A stretch of 64,000 bases of DNA from Zeaxanthinibacter enoshimensis (lineage in GTDB: Bacteria; Bacteroidota; Bacteroidia; Flavobacteriales; Flavobacteriaceae): positions 1,054,001 through 1,118,000 of the forward strand of contig NZ_SNYI01000001.1 in the NCBI RefSeq assembly GCF_004362865.1, given 5' to 3'. The position numbers and the translations under genes are program-made. This document shows, piece after piece, positions 9,172 to 17,622 of the stretch. Under the pieces are notes generated by a model that was given only the letters and a program-made list of their open reading frames with translations, did not search any database and had not been told where the DNA came from. Each line of letters opens with the position of its first letter. Within the stretch, counting starts at the first letter, position 1.

Positions 9172-10774
9172 AGGTCTGCTCAAGTTCCCAGTTGGCCCTT
9201 ACTTCAATGACCTCCGGGTAGTAGATCACCTTTTCTGGCTGCCTTCTTTCCAGATAGCGGCCGGTGTCCCATCGCTTGTTTTCATTGGTATCAAAGATCA
9301 GCCTCACCAGGTATTTCCCGGGATCCACATTATTGAATTCCAGTAGTTGTGATCCTGTGAGATAGCGTTCCCGCTTCACAGTTCCCTTTTCATCGGTCAG
9401 TTGAACGATCAGGGGAAAGCTGAGTTCTCCTTCTAACCGCATCCTCAGGTTGCCAAGGTCGGCATATCCCCCCGTAGATAGCCTGTAGAAAACACTGTCA
9501 TTGGTCTGTCCGAAGAAATCCATAAGGCTTCGTTCGTCCAGGGTGATCCTGTAGTCTGTATTGGCATCTTTTTCAAAACTTATCCTCACCCGGTTCTCCA
9601 GGGTATCCAGTTCTGTTTGGAAAGGCAGGGGAACGGAATCCTGTGTAACTACGCTGATCCGGCGCCTGTCTACCGCTATGATGGGGGTGTTGGCCCCTAT
9701 GGAGAAAGTTTCTTCAAATGGGAGCTTGGACCTGTGGCTGGGGTTGAGCAGCAGGGTGTCGGGTCCCAGTTTCCTGGTTTTTACAGTAAATGTATCTATC
9801 TGTTCTGTATTCTGAAGCCTTACCCGGAAGACCAGGGAATCTGCCTTGAAGGGGGTAAACCAGAAATTAAGCGAATCTTTACCCGGGATCCTGGAGACCA
9901 TGGTCTTTACACTGTCCGGCAATTGGGTCAGGGGTTCGATAAATACATCAGGATCTTCTCCCTGGTAACCAAAGAGCACCCTGTTTGCTGCGGCAAGGCT
10001 GGGGGGAAGCATACTGTAATCCGGGATTTCCCGGAACATGTTCAGCAGGTAAGTAGTGTCTGTGGGCAGCTGTATGGTATCCTCCACGAACGCGATCTTA
10101 TCTGTATCCTGGTTAAATACATTATTCTTTGCTTCATCTTTTACGCCTACCAGGACATACTTCCCGGCTTTCAGGTTGTTGAGCCTGAAAATCGTGGTGC
10201 TGTCCAGCGTATTGGTCATATAATTCGGGGGTTCGTTATAGATGGTAGAATCCGTATAACTACTGTCCAGTTCGTAGAGCATCACGCTGATGAACTTGTC
10301 GGCATTACGGTTAAAAGCATCCTTTACCACGCCCGAAAGGGTAAGGGAATCTATATAGTCGCCCGTAGAAAAGACATAGGTCAGGAAAGGGTTAGGATTT
10401 CCCTCGTTGTTATCCACGATACTCTGGCCAAAATTAATGGTGTAGGTCGTACTGTCGCGGAGGGTATCTTTCAGGATTATTTCGATGAATTTACTGGCAC
10501 CACCCTGGGGTTTGATTTCAGGGGCGTATTTCAGTGGGGGGGATATGATCAGCTGGTTCTGCACATCCTGCAATTTGATGTATTCGTCAAAATAAAGCCT
10601 GATACGATTACTCTTGAAGTTTACGCTGAGATTATCCGGGTCTGCATCGATCATTACCGGCGCCTCAACATCTTTAGGTCCGCCGCTTGGACTGCCCCTC
10701 TTGGCACACTGAAGCAGGGCCGCGACTAACAGCAGGGCAAACATAAGCATCAGGGATCTTCGGAGCAGGGCCAT
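9155..10774 (-). CDS. Ig-like (Big_5/SbsA-type) domain lipoprotein
   Basis: The 539-residue product, from the ATG at 10774, has a hydrophobic leader and a Cys at residue 23 (ALLQC), so it should be a lipoprotein. The N-terminal body (PVMIDADPDNLSVNF, IRLYFDEYI) is an SbsA/Big_5-type Ig-like domain; the rest is beta-rich with repeated modules about Tyr-Thr-Ile-Asn-Phe. It is a widespread Bacteroidota cell-envelope protein of unknown role. A longer reading from TTG at 10795 falls inside a likely -7 box (TTTCTTTG, 10800-10793), so the ATG is preferred. It is convergent with and overlaps the omega-amidase gene. Confidence 0.82.
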   Translation of the reverse strand: MALLRRSLMLMFALLLVAALLQCAKRGSPSGGPKDVEAPVMIDADPDNLSVNFKSNRIRLYFDEYIKLQDVQNQLIISPPLKYAPEIKPQGGASKFIEIILKDTLRDSTTYTINFGQSIVDNNEGNPNPFLTYVFSTGDYIDSLTLSGVVKDAFNRNADKFISVMLYELDSSYTDSTIYNEPPNYMTNTLDSTTIFRLNNLKAGKYVLVGVKDEAKNNVFNQDTDKIAFVEDTIQLPTDTTYLLNMFREIPDYSMLPPSLAAANRVLFGYQGEDPDVFIEPLTQLPDSVKTMVSRIPGKDSLNFWFTPFKADSLVFRVRLQNTEQIDTFTVKTRKLGPDTLLLNPSHRSKLPFEETFSIGANTPIIAVDRRRISVVTQDSVPLPFQTELDTLENRVRISFEKDANTDYRITLDERSLMDFFGQTNDSVFYRLSTGGYADLGNLRMRLEGELSFPLIVQLTDEKGTVKRERYLTGSQLLEFNNVDPGKYLVRLIFDTNENKRWDTGRYLERRQPEKVIYYPEVIEVRANWELEQTFTVGG

Positions 10775-10824
10775 AGGTCTATTCTGTGCTGGCAAAGAAA
10801 CGATTAATTTACAGATTTATAAAA

Positions 10825-11529
10825 TTAAGGAACCACGGCCATAGCAGCTATATAGACCTCCACATCCCCCGCTTTTTGCAGGGCCAGGGAACAGGCTTCA
10901 AGGGTTGCCCCTGTGGTGATCACATCATCTACCAGCAGTACTTTTTTTCCCCTGAGCTCTTCCCCGTCTGCCAGGGTATAGAGTTCCTGCTGGCTTTGCC
11001 AACGGAAAAACCGGTCTTTCCTGGTCTGTGTACGGACATTGGCCGTCTTTAACAACAAGCCCGTACGGAATTCCGAACCCATGACCCTGGCCAGCGCCTT
11101 TCCAAAATTGTCTACCTGGTTATACCCTCTCTGTCTTTGTTTCCTTGGGTGCAGGGGAACGGGAATGATATAGTCCGGGATGGCGGGAAGACCTGCTTCC
11201 ATGAGGTCCTGGCCAAACCACTCTCCCAGGAATGTTCCCAGCTGCTGCTGTTTCCTGTATTTAAGGTAGTGGATAAGGTTTTTGACGATTCCATCCTCAT
11301 GGTAGTAGAGAAACGCAGCCGCTTTACTGACATCCGTTCGTCCGTAAAAAATGCGGTCTACGGGATTTTCTGTCATGAAATTGTACTCGGTAAGGGGTAA
11401 TTGATTCCGACAAAGGGTGCACAAAAGGTGCTCTCCTCGATATAATCGAGCGTTACATCCAAAACACAAGGGGGGTAAAAGGACCTTGTTGATGTCATTT
11501 AGTATATTTGATAGCTTAAGAAAAATCAA
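10825..11529 (-). CDS. comF: ComF family phosphoribosyltransferase-like protein
   Basis: The 234-residue length is typical of ComF. An N-terminal zinc-binding set CxxC...CxxC is at C22, C25, C37 and C40. The PRPP-binding loop VLLVDDVITTGAT is at 197-209, and PVPLHPRKQRQRGYNQ is the family signature. ComF proteins are needed for DNA uptake in transformable bacteria and have also been linked to recombination and competence ssDNA handling. The reading frame opens with TTG at 11529. It is divergent from the coiled-coil gene at 11573. Confidence 0.9.
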   Translation of the reverse strand: MIFLKLSNILNDINKVLLPPLCFGCNARLYRGEHLLCTLCRNQLPLTEYNFMTENPVDRIFYGRTDVSKAAAFLYYHEDGIVKNLIHYLKYRKQQQLGTFLGEWFGQDLMEAGLPAIPDYIIPVPLHPRKQRQRGYNQVDNFGKALARVMGSEFRTGLLLKTANVRTQTRKDRFFRWQSQQELYTLADGEELRGKKVLLVDDVITTGATLEACSLALQKAGDVEVYIAAMAVVP

Positions 11530-11572
11530 ATCTTAGCGCGAATAACCAGCTGAAAAACTTAGCCTCGATTGA

Positions 11573-12469
11573 ATGGATTTTCAAGATACTAAATTCAATT
11601 ACAAGATCATATTTGCCACTCTGGTCGCCGTGATCCTGGGGATACTGATTGCCTTTTATTACAGCTACGCTCAGTCAAAGGCCCAGATCAGTTACCTCGA
11701 AGATGAACGGAACCTGCTGGTAAAGGACCTTACCATCATGAAATCCGAGGTTGACCGCCTGGCGGCTATGAACGAGGTGAACGAGATAGACCTTGAAGAT
11801 TCCCGTTTCCGGGTAGAGCAGTTGCTGGATTCTGTCGGCCGACTGAACTTTACCGTGGGAAAGTTGCGTGAAGACCGCCGGAGGCTGCGGAAACTGGAAG
11901 CTATGTACGACAGCCTGAAGCTCAAGAACAACTACCTGGAATACAATAACAGCCTGCTGACCGAGAAATACGAGGAGAGCCGGGAGATCCTGGAAGAACT
12001 CCGGAGTAAGAGCAGTGCGCTGTCAGCCGCAGAGACCTTGTTAAGACGAAAGAACAGGGAACTCAGCCGGGAGCTGAAGACCAAGAATTACCTCAGGCTT
12101 CAGTTCGCCGAGGGGAGTGGATTCAGGCTCAGGAGTGAAAGACCAATAAAAACGACAAAGGCATCTACCATAGAAAAACTCCGTGGCTGTGTTACTATCC
12201 TGGAAGATCCGGGGGCAGAAACCCAGCAACGGGTAGTTTACCTGCAGTTCCTGGATCCCCAGATGCAGGTGATAGAGGATAATGCCAGCACGGTTTCCGT
12301 GAGCGGGAACATCTACAGTAAAAGGGTGGAAGTGCTGTACGAGGGAGACGAAATGATGATCTGCGACTTTATCACCGTTCCCGAAGCATCACTGCAGGAA
12401 GGCACCTATACCCTCAATGTTTTCGAGGATGAAAAACTCCTTACTTCCTCTGAATTTCAGCTAAAATAA
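11573..12469 (+). CDS. single-pass membrane coiled-coil protein with C-terminal Ig-like domain
   Basis: The 298-residue protein has a short cytoplasmic N-terminus, one membrane segment (about 11-32), a long charged coiled coil (about 37-170, rich in Glu/Arg/Leu heptads) and a beta-rich C-terminal domain (about 200-298, LRGCVTILEDPG...YTLNVFEDEKLL). The coiled coil is probably periplasmic. Homologues in Flavobacteriaceae often sit beside glyS and are sometimes loosely labelled chromosome-partitioning proteins, but no ParA Walker motif is present here. Function unknown; a structural envelope role is an inference. Confidence 0.78.
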   Translation: MDFQDTKFNYKIIFATLVAVILGILIAFYYSYAQSKAQISYLEDERNLLVKDLTIMKSEVDRLAAMNEVNEIDLEDSRFRVEQLLDSVGRLNFTVGKLREDRRRLRKLEAMYDSLKLKNNYLEYNNSLLTEKYEESREILEELRSKSSALSAAETLLRRKNRELSRELKTKNYLRLQFAEGSGFRLRSERPIKTTKASTIEKLRGCVTILEDPGAETQQRVVYLQFLDPQMQVIEDNASTVSVSGNIYSKRVEVLYEGDEMMICDFITVPEASLQEGTYTLNVFEDEKLLTSSEFQLK

Positions 12470-12494
12470 TTACGGCAGTTCTAGGCTAATATTC

Positions 12495-12502
12495 TATTTT
12501 TG
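12495..12502 (+). promoter_or_regulatory. -7 promoter box for glyS, likely leaderless
   Basis: TATTTTTG matches the Bacteroidota -7 consensus TAnnTTTG exactly and ends only 4 bp before the glyS ATG at 12507. The transcript would start at or within a few bases of the start codon, so the mRNA is predicted to be leaderless or nearly so. No clear -33 TTG was found at the usual distance. Confidence 0.55.
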
Positions 12503-12506
12503 CCGC

Positions 12507-14051
12507 ATGGCAAAGCAAGAAGACAATTTCAAGAATGTAATATCCCACGCCAAAGAATACGGCTATGTATTCCAGTCGAGCGAGATCTATGACGGCCTGA
12601 GCGCGGTCTACGATTACGCCCAGAACGGTGTGGAACTGAAGAAGAATATCAGGGAATACTGGTGGAAGGCCATGGTGCAGATGAATGAGAATATCGTGGG
12701 CCTGGATTCGGCCATCTTCATGCACCCGACTACCTGGAAAGCATCCGGGCACGTTGATGCTTTTAATGATCCCCTGATCGATAATAAAGACTCCAAAAAA
12801 CGATACCGGGCAGACGTACTGATCGAAGATCACGTGGCCAAGATTGAAGCCAAAATAGAAAAGGAAGTCAGTAAGGCGGCTAAACGCTTTGGTGACGCCT
12901 TTGACCAGGAACAATTCGAGGCCACGAACCCAAGGGTACTGCGCTACAAAGAGGAGGCAGACACCATTATGAAACGGATGGCCGGGTCCCTGGAAAAGGA
13001 AGACCTGCAGGATGTAAAGAACCTGATCGAGGAACTGGGCATTGCCTGCCCCCTTTCAGGATCAAAGAACTGGACAGACGTTAAGCAGTTTAACCTGATG
13101 TTCGGTACCAAACTGGGAGCTTCTGCAGAAAGTGCCATGGACCTCTACCTGAGACCTGAAACTGCACAGGGGATCTTTGTGAATTTCCTGAACGTTCAGA
13201 AGACGGGGAGAATGAAGATCCCTTTCGGAATTGCACAGGTAGGAAAAGCGTTCAGGAACGAGATCGTTGCCCGGCAGTTTATTTTCAGGATGCGCGAGTT
13301 TGAACAAATGGAGATGCAGTTCTTTATAAAACCCGGCACCCAGGGCGAATGGTACGAGACCTGGAAAGAAAGAAGGATGAAGTGGCACCTATCTCTCGGG
13401 ATAGGGGAAGAGAACTACAGGTTCCACGACCACGAGAAACTTGCCCATTATGCTGACGCCGCCGCTGATATAGAATTCAGGTTTCCCTTTGGACTCAAAG
13501 AATTGGAGGGTATCCATTCCCGGACGGATTTTGACCTCGGGAGGCACGAAGAATTCTCCGGAAAGAAACTACAGTATTTTGACCCGGAAACGCAGGAGAG
13601 TTACGTGCCTTACGTAATAGAGACCTCTATCGGCCTTGACCGGATGTTCCTGGCTGTTTTCTCGAATGCACTGCAGGAAGAAACCCTGGAAAACGGGTCA
13701 ACCCGGACCGTGTTAAAGTTACCGGCAGTACTCGCCCCGACCAAGGTAGCCATTCTGCCGCTCGTCAAAAAGGATGGCCTTCCCGAAGTAGCGATGCAAT
13801 TACTGGAAGAGCTGCAGTGGGACTTTAATGTCACCTATGATGAGAAAGATGCCGTTGGTCGCCGTTACCGCAGGCAGGATGCCGTGGGAACACCTTTCTG
13901 TGTGACCGTGGATCACCAGACCCTGGAAGATAATACCGTTACCTTACGCTACCGCGACAGTATGGAACAGATTCGTATCCCGATGAGCGAGGTAGCTGCT
14001 AAAGTAGCCGGGGAAGTGGATATGAAGCACTGGCTTCAGAAAATGAAATGA
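12507..14051 (+). CDS. glyS: glycine--tRNA ligase
   Basis: The 514-residue product is a dimeric class II glycyl-tRNA synthetase of the single-chain type used in Bacteroidota, charging tRNA-Gly with glycine in the cytoplasm. Visible marks are PTTWKASGHVDAF (75-86), LRPETAQGIF (215-224), motif 2 starting FRNEI at 249, EQMEMQFF, motif 3 ETSIGLDRMF and the C-terminal anticodon-binding domain (LAPTKVAILPL). Length and motifs are complete. The promoter lies almost on the start codon. Its stop is 3 bp from the stop of the opposing TonB receptor. Confidence 0.98.
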   Translation: MAKQEDNFKNVISHAKEYGYVFQSSEIYDGLSAVYDYAQNGVELKKNIREYWWKAMVQMNENIVGLDSAIFMHPTTWKASGHVDAFNDPLIDNKDSKKRYRADVLIEDHVAKIEAKIEKEVSKAAKRFGDAFDQEQFEATNPRVLRYKEEADTIMKRMAGSLEKEDLQDVKNLIEELGIACPLSGSKNWTDVKQFNLMFGTKLGASAESAMDLYLRPETAQGIFVNFLNVQKTGRMKIPFGIAQVGKAFRNEIVARQFIFRMREFEQMEMQFFIKPGTQGEWYETWKERRMKWHLSLGIGEENYRFHDHEKLAHYADAAADIEFRFPFGLKELEGIHSRTDFDLGRHEEFSGKKLQYFDPETQESYVPYVIETSIGLDRMFLAVFSNALQEETLENGSTRTVLKLPAVLAPTKVAILPLVKKDGLPEVAMQLLEELQWDFNVTYDEKDAVGRRYRRQDAVGTPFCVTVDHQTLEDNTVTLRYRDSMEQIRIPMSEVAAKVAGEVDMKHWLQKMK

Positions 14052-14054
14052 TCC

Positions 14055-16124
14055 TTATAACCGGTATTCTAATCGCAGGCTGCTGTAAAAATTGAGGTTG
14101 TTCCCCGGGTAATAATACCTGGGGGCAGAACCTCCGAAGCCAACAGCATTGATCAAAACCGACCGGGCATAAGCGGTGTCGAAGAGATTGTCTATCCCGG
14201 CAGATAAGGCTAAGCTCCATCGCGGTCCCAGGTCCCTGCTGTAACCGAGCTTGGTGTTTACAAGATCAAAAGCCTCACTGTCCAGGGTATTTGCATCGGT
14301 CAGGGGAATTGCGCCCACATGTTCAAGGCCCAGGGACCACCACCAACCCGCATCCCCTGCGAGTCTCCACCCCGCAGTATAGCGGTGCTTCGGCACCCCG
14401 GTCAATGGATTGCCGGAATAATCATTATCTCCATCCACGAAATCGACAAACTGGTGATCGCTGAAAGTGTAACTCAGGTAAGGCATCCACCGGATTCCCC
14501 GCCAGGGTTTCAGTAATAACTGTGCGTCCAGTTCCACTCCCTGGTGCCTGGTCTCCCCGGCGTTCCGGCCGATAAACTGGTCCTGCCCGACTCTTTGGGC
14601 TACCAGTAAATTCCGGATATCCATTCGGTAAACGGAGAGGTCCACCTTCAGACCGGGATCACTGAAATACCAGCGACTTCCAAGTTCGTAATTCATCCCG
14701 GTCTCCTGGGAAATATCCGGGTTGATCACCCCATCCGGGGTAAGGGTCTCCTCAAGGCTGGGGTTAGAGTAACCCCTGCTGATATTCGCATAGAGATGGC
14801 GGGAAGGTGTCAGGCGGTATTCCAGGTCCAGGCTTGGCAGGAACAACAGGTCAAAATTCCTCTCGGCACTTCGGTTCTCTGCCCCCTGCCTGAAATCATC
14901 CCGGAAATCGTAATAGGTCTTGTTCAAGGCTAGTCCGGCCCTCGCTTTAAATCTATTGGTAAAGGGCCATTCCAGGCTGCCGAATGCGTTGAACTGCCGG
15001 CGGAATTCCCGGTTTTCACTCAGCTGGGTTCCCTGCAGGCTGCCTTGTCCATTATTCTCTTCGTAAAGGTTGTCATAGGTGCTCCAGTGGTATTCGTCCT
15101 TGTAGAGTTCGGCTCCCACGGAAAAGGGTGCGGCCTGTTCCCCGGCTGGAACTGCACCCTCAAAGATGCTTCGGAATCCATATCCATGGGTGAATTCGTC
15201 CAGGATGTTGAAAGGCCGGGGTTCATAATGATCCAGGTAGGAATAGAAAATGCTGGTATTATTGCGGAGCCCAGGGGTGATCTCCTGGCTGAGGTTCAGT
15301 CCGGCCAGGGTATAGTTGTTGTCTTCGTAACCCCGGGCTTGGCGCCATGTGAATGCTGCCTTCCTGGGGTTTTCCCGGAAGTCGGTTTCATTCAGCGAAC
15401 TCGGAATCTGGGCAAAGTAATCGATATGGTTGACCAGGAGCCCTAGTGTGGTCTGCTCACTTAATTTAAAGCTGGAGTTCAGCAGCAGGGCATCTCTTTC
15501 AAAATCGTTGTTTTCCCGGTATCCTCCTGTCTCCAGGTGGCCGTAGGTCAGCTGCAGGTCATACTGCTCCTCCGAGATGGCAAACCCAACATTATTCTTA
15601 AACAGCTGGTAAGAACCCAGGGTGGTAGTATTGTAAACACGGTTTGCCGGGGCTCCGGATCGCAGCAGTATGGCACCACCCAGGTTAGCGCCGTAAGCAC
15701 TTCCCTTAGGGCCTTTGATCACTGTGATATCAGCGAGATTTTCCAGGTCAAATAGTTCGATCGTGGAAAACCCCGTTCCGTTCGTCACCGGGATGTTGTT
15801 GAAATACAGGCGGACCTTATCGGTACCAAAGGGAGTACGTGCGCCCACTCCGCGAATGGTGATCCGGTTGGTATTCTGGGCGCCGGATAAAAGGTATACT
15901 CCCGAAACCCTGTTCATGGCAGAAGGCAGGTCTATGGGGTTCCGGGCCTCGAGGACTTCAGGACCCAGGCGTTGAACATCCGTGATGCCTATAGACACCG
16001 GCCGGTCTACAGGGTCGTAAAGGATGACCTCCTGCAGGTAGGTGACAGAATCCTGTTCTTGCTCCTGTGCCCAGACAAATGTTAGGAGCAGGGTGAATAT
16101 AAAGGAGAGCTGTAACTTTTTCAT
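14055..16124 (-). CDS. TonB-dependent receptor, siderophore type
   Basis: The 689-residue protein has a signal peptide (1-20, FVWAQ), a TonB-box-like segment, a plug (about 45-160: DLPSAMNRVSGVYLL, RITIRGVGARTPFG, DITVIKGPKGSAYG) and a 22-strand-type barrel ending LRLEYRL. It lacks a CarboxypepD_reg-like domain, unlike the other two receptors here, and is in the size range of iron-siderophore, haem or FecA-like receptors. Metal-chelate uptake is therefore likely, but the ligand is unknown. It is translationally coupled to the small barrel protein upstream (overlapping stop and start near 16124). Confidence 0.9.
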   Translation of the reverse strand: MKKLQLSFIFTLLLTFVWAQEQEQDSVTYLQEVILYDPVDRPVSIGITDVQRLGPEVLEARNPIDLPSAMNRVSGVYLLSGAQNTNRITIRGVGARTPFGTDKVRLYFNNIPVTNGTGFSTIELFDLENLADITVIKGPKGSAYGANLGGAILLRSGAPANRVYNTTTLGSYQLFKNNVGFAISEEQYDLQLTYGHLETGGYRENNDFERDALLLNSSFKLSEQTTLGLLVNHIDYFAQIPSSLNETDFRENPRKAAFTWRQARGYEDNNYTLAGLNLSQEITPGLRNNTSIFYSYLDHYEPRPFNILDEFTHGYGFRSIFEGAVPAGEQAAPFSVGAELYKDEYHWSTYDNLYEENNGQGSLQGTQLSENREFRRQFNAFGSLEWPFTNRFKARAGLALNKTYYDFRDDFRQGAENRSAERNFDLLFLPSLDLEYRLTPSRHLYANISRGYSNPSLEETLTPDGVINPDISQETGMNYELGSRWYFSDPGLKVDLSVYRMDIRNLLVAQRVGQDQFIGRNAGETRHQGVELDAQLLLKPWRGIRWMPYLSYTFSDHQFVDFVDGDNDYSGNPLTGVPKHRYTAGWRLAGDAGWWWSLGLEHVGAIPLTDANTLDSEAFDLVNTKLGYSRDLGPRWSLALSAGIDNLFDTAYARSVLINAVGFGGSAPRYYYPGNNLNFYSSLRLEYRL

Positions 16125-16642
16125 CAGAACCGGACTCCTATGGCCAGGCCGGCGCGGTAAATAAAATCACTCTGGTAAGACTCGGGGTTCAGGTTACGAC
16201 CAAAGCCGCCGAACACCTCGAGTGCAAATCGTTCGCTCCGGGTGGTCCATTTATTTCCCATCCCGATCCCCATGGCAAAACTACTGTAGTCGTTATTACG
16301 GTTCCCGAGTTCCGTGGTCTCTATCTCGTCTTCCCCTGTGAAATACAGGCCAAAGGCTTCGGCAAAGAAACCGGATCTGGGCTGGTAACCAAAATACGCC
16401 CTCAGGTTGGGACCTATCCCGAAATTCCCGTTAAAATCGGTCGGGTCGTCATCCAGGTAGAGGGTTCCCCCAAGGCTGACATCATCGTTCAGGTAGTATT
16501 CGTAGGAAGCTTCTACCGTGGTAGTGGCCAGGAAAAGCCCGATATTGAATTTGACTTCGCTCTCCAGGTCAGGATTGGGGTAAGCCTGCCCACGGGCACC
16601 CATGAAAAGCAACAGTAAACAAGGTAACAGCAATTTCTTCAT
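16124..16642 (-). CDS. small outer-membrane beta-barrel-like protein
   Basis: From the ATG at 16642 the protein is 172 residues with a signal peptide (MKKLLLPCLLLLFMGARGQ) and alternating hydrophobic strands with many Gly and aromatic residues (VSLGGTLYLDDDP, SGFFAEAFGLYF), ending in Phe. This fits an 8-stranded porin-like or OmpW/OmpA-like barrel. A longer reading to 16708 adds 22 residues that lack signal character, so it is rejected. It is the first gene of an operon with the TonB receptor and may help that uptake system. Function unknown. Confidence 0.78.
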   Translation of the reverse strand: MKKLLLPCLLLLFMGARGQAYPNPDLESEVKFNIGLFLATTTVEASYEYYLNDDVSLGGTLYLDDDPTDFNGNFGIGPNLRAYFGYQPRSGFFAEAFGLYFTGEDEIETTELGNRNNDYSSFAMGIGMGNKWTTRSERFALEVFGGFGRNLNPESYQSDFIYRAGLAIGVRF

Positions 16643-16773
16643 ATGGGATAGTTCTAGGATCTGTGTAAAAATACATATCTCATTTCTTAAAATCTCACCT
16701 TTGTTCATAACACCTGTCTATAGGGGATAAGAACTTACTGCTTTAAATGTTGGACATGGCGGTGAAACATTGT

Positions 16774-16781
16774 TATTTTTG
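16774..16781 (+). promoter_or_regulatory. promoter of exonuclease III gene
   Basis: TATTTTTG is an exact TAnnTTTG -7 box, with a TTG 21 bp upstream (16750-16752) at the spacing expected for the -33 element. It lies inside the longest possible reading of the downstream gene, which argues that translation starts at TTG 16798 rather than upstream. Confidence 0.5.
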
Positions 16782-16797
16782 TCGAAAACACCAGGAT

Positions 16798-17562
16798 TTG
16801 AAGATCGTTTCATACAATGTCAATGGCATTCGCGCCGCAATTAACAAAGGATTTATTGAATGGATGCAAACCGTAGACGCCGATGTGGTCTGCCTGCAGG
16901 AGATCAAGGCTATGGAGGACCAGCTCACCACCCATCTCTTTGAAGATGCCGGTTATCCTTACCATTATTGGTACAGTGCACAGAAGAAGGGATACAGCGG
17001 TGTAGCCATACTTTCCAAGATAAAGCCCAATCACGTGGAATACGGTACCGGTATCGATTATATGGACCAGGAAGGCCGTAATCTCCGGGTAGATTTTGAC
17101 AACTTTTCCGTGATGAGCCTCTACCTGCCATCGGGCACCAATATAGCTCGCCTGGACCACAAGCTCCAGTATATGGCCGATTTCCAGCAATACGTCAACG
17201 AACTGAGGCAGGATTATCCCAACCTGGTCATCTGCGGTGACTACAATATCTGTCACAGGGCGATCGATATCCATGACCCGGTTCGGAACAAGAATGTTTC
17301 GGGGTTTTTGCCCGTAGAACGTGAATGGATCGGGAATTTCATCGACAGTGGCTTCATTGACAGTTTCCGGTATTTTAATGATGAGCCTCATAACTATACC
17401 TGGTGGAGCTACCGTGCTAACGCCAGGGCCAATAACAAGGGCTGGAGACTGGATTACGGGATGGTGAGTGAGCCCCTGGAGGATCGTTTAAAAAGGTCTG
17501 TTATCCTGCCTGAGGCGAAGCACAGCGACCATTGCCCTATCCTGCTCGAGATAGCGTCCTGA
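16798..17562 (+). CDS. xth: exodeoxyribonuclease III (AP endonuclease)
   Basis: ExoIII/APE1-family base-excision repair enzyme that cleaves 5' of abasic sites and has 3'-5' exonuclease activity. Motifs: KIVSYNVNGIRAA at the N-terminus, CLQEIKA (metal Glu), GYSGVAI, the ICGDYNICH catalytic Asp/Asn pair, YTWWSYR and the C-terminal SDHCPI His. About 254 residues from TTG 16798, which starts exactly where relatives start (M-KIVSYNVNG). An open frame continues upstream to ATG 16747 or 16756 (17 or 14 more residues), but a promoter box sits inside it and the extension is not family-like. The TTG is favoured, not proven. Confidence 0.93.
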   Translation: MKIVSYNVNGIRAAINKGFIEWMQTVDADVVCLQEIKAMEDQLTTHLFEDAGYPYHYWYSAQKKGYSGVAILSKIKPNHVEYGTGIDYMDQEGRNLRVDFDNFSVMSLYLPSGTNIARLDHKLQYMADFQQYVNELRQDYPNLVICGDYNICHRAIDIHDPVRNKNVSGFLPVEREWIGNFIDSGFIDSFRYFNDEPHNYTWWSYRANARANNKGWRLDYGMVSEPLEDRLKRSVILPEAKHSDHCPILLEIAS

Positions 17563-17622
17563 AACCGCAGTATCGGGCACCTTTTAAATTCGAGATAGCA
17601 GTAGTTTTACCCCTTTTATAAT

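Noticed and set aside
9617-10729. 370-codon plus-strand frame
   Set aside because: Antisense to the Ig-like lipoprotein, which has a signal peptide, lipobox and recognisable domains; the antisense product resembles nothing.
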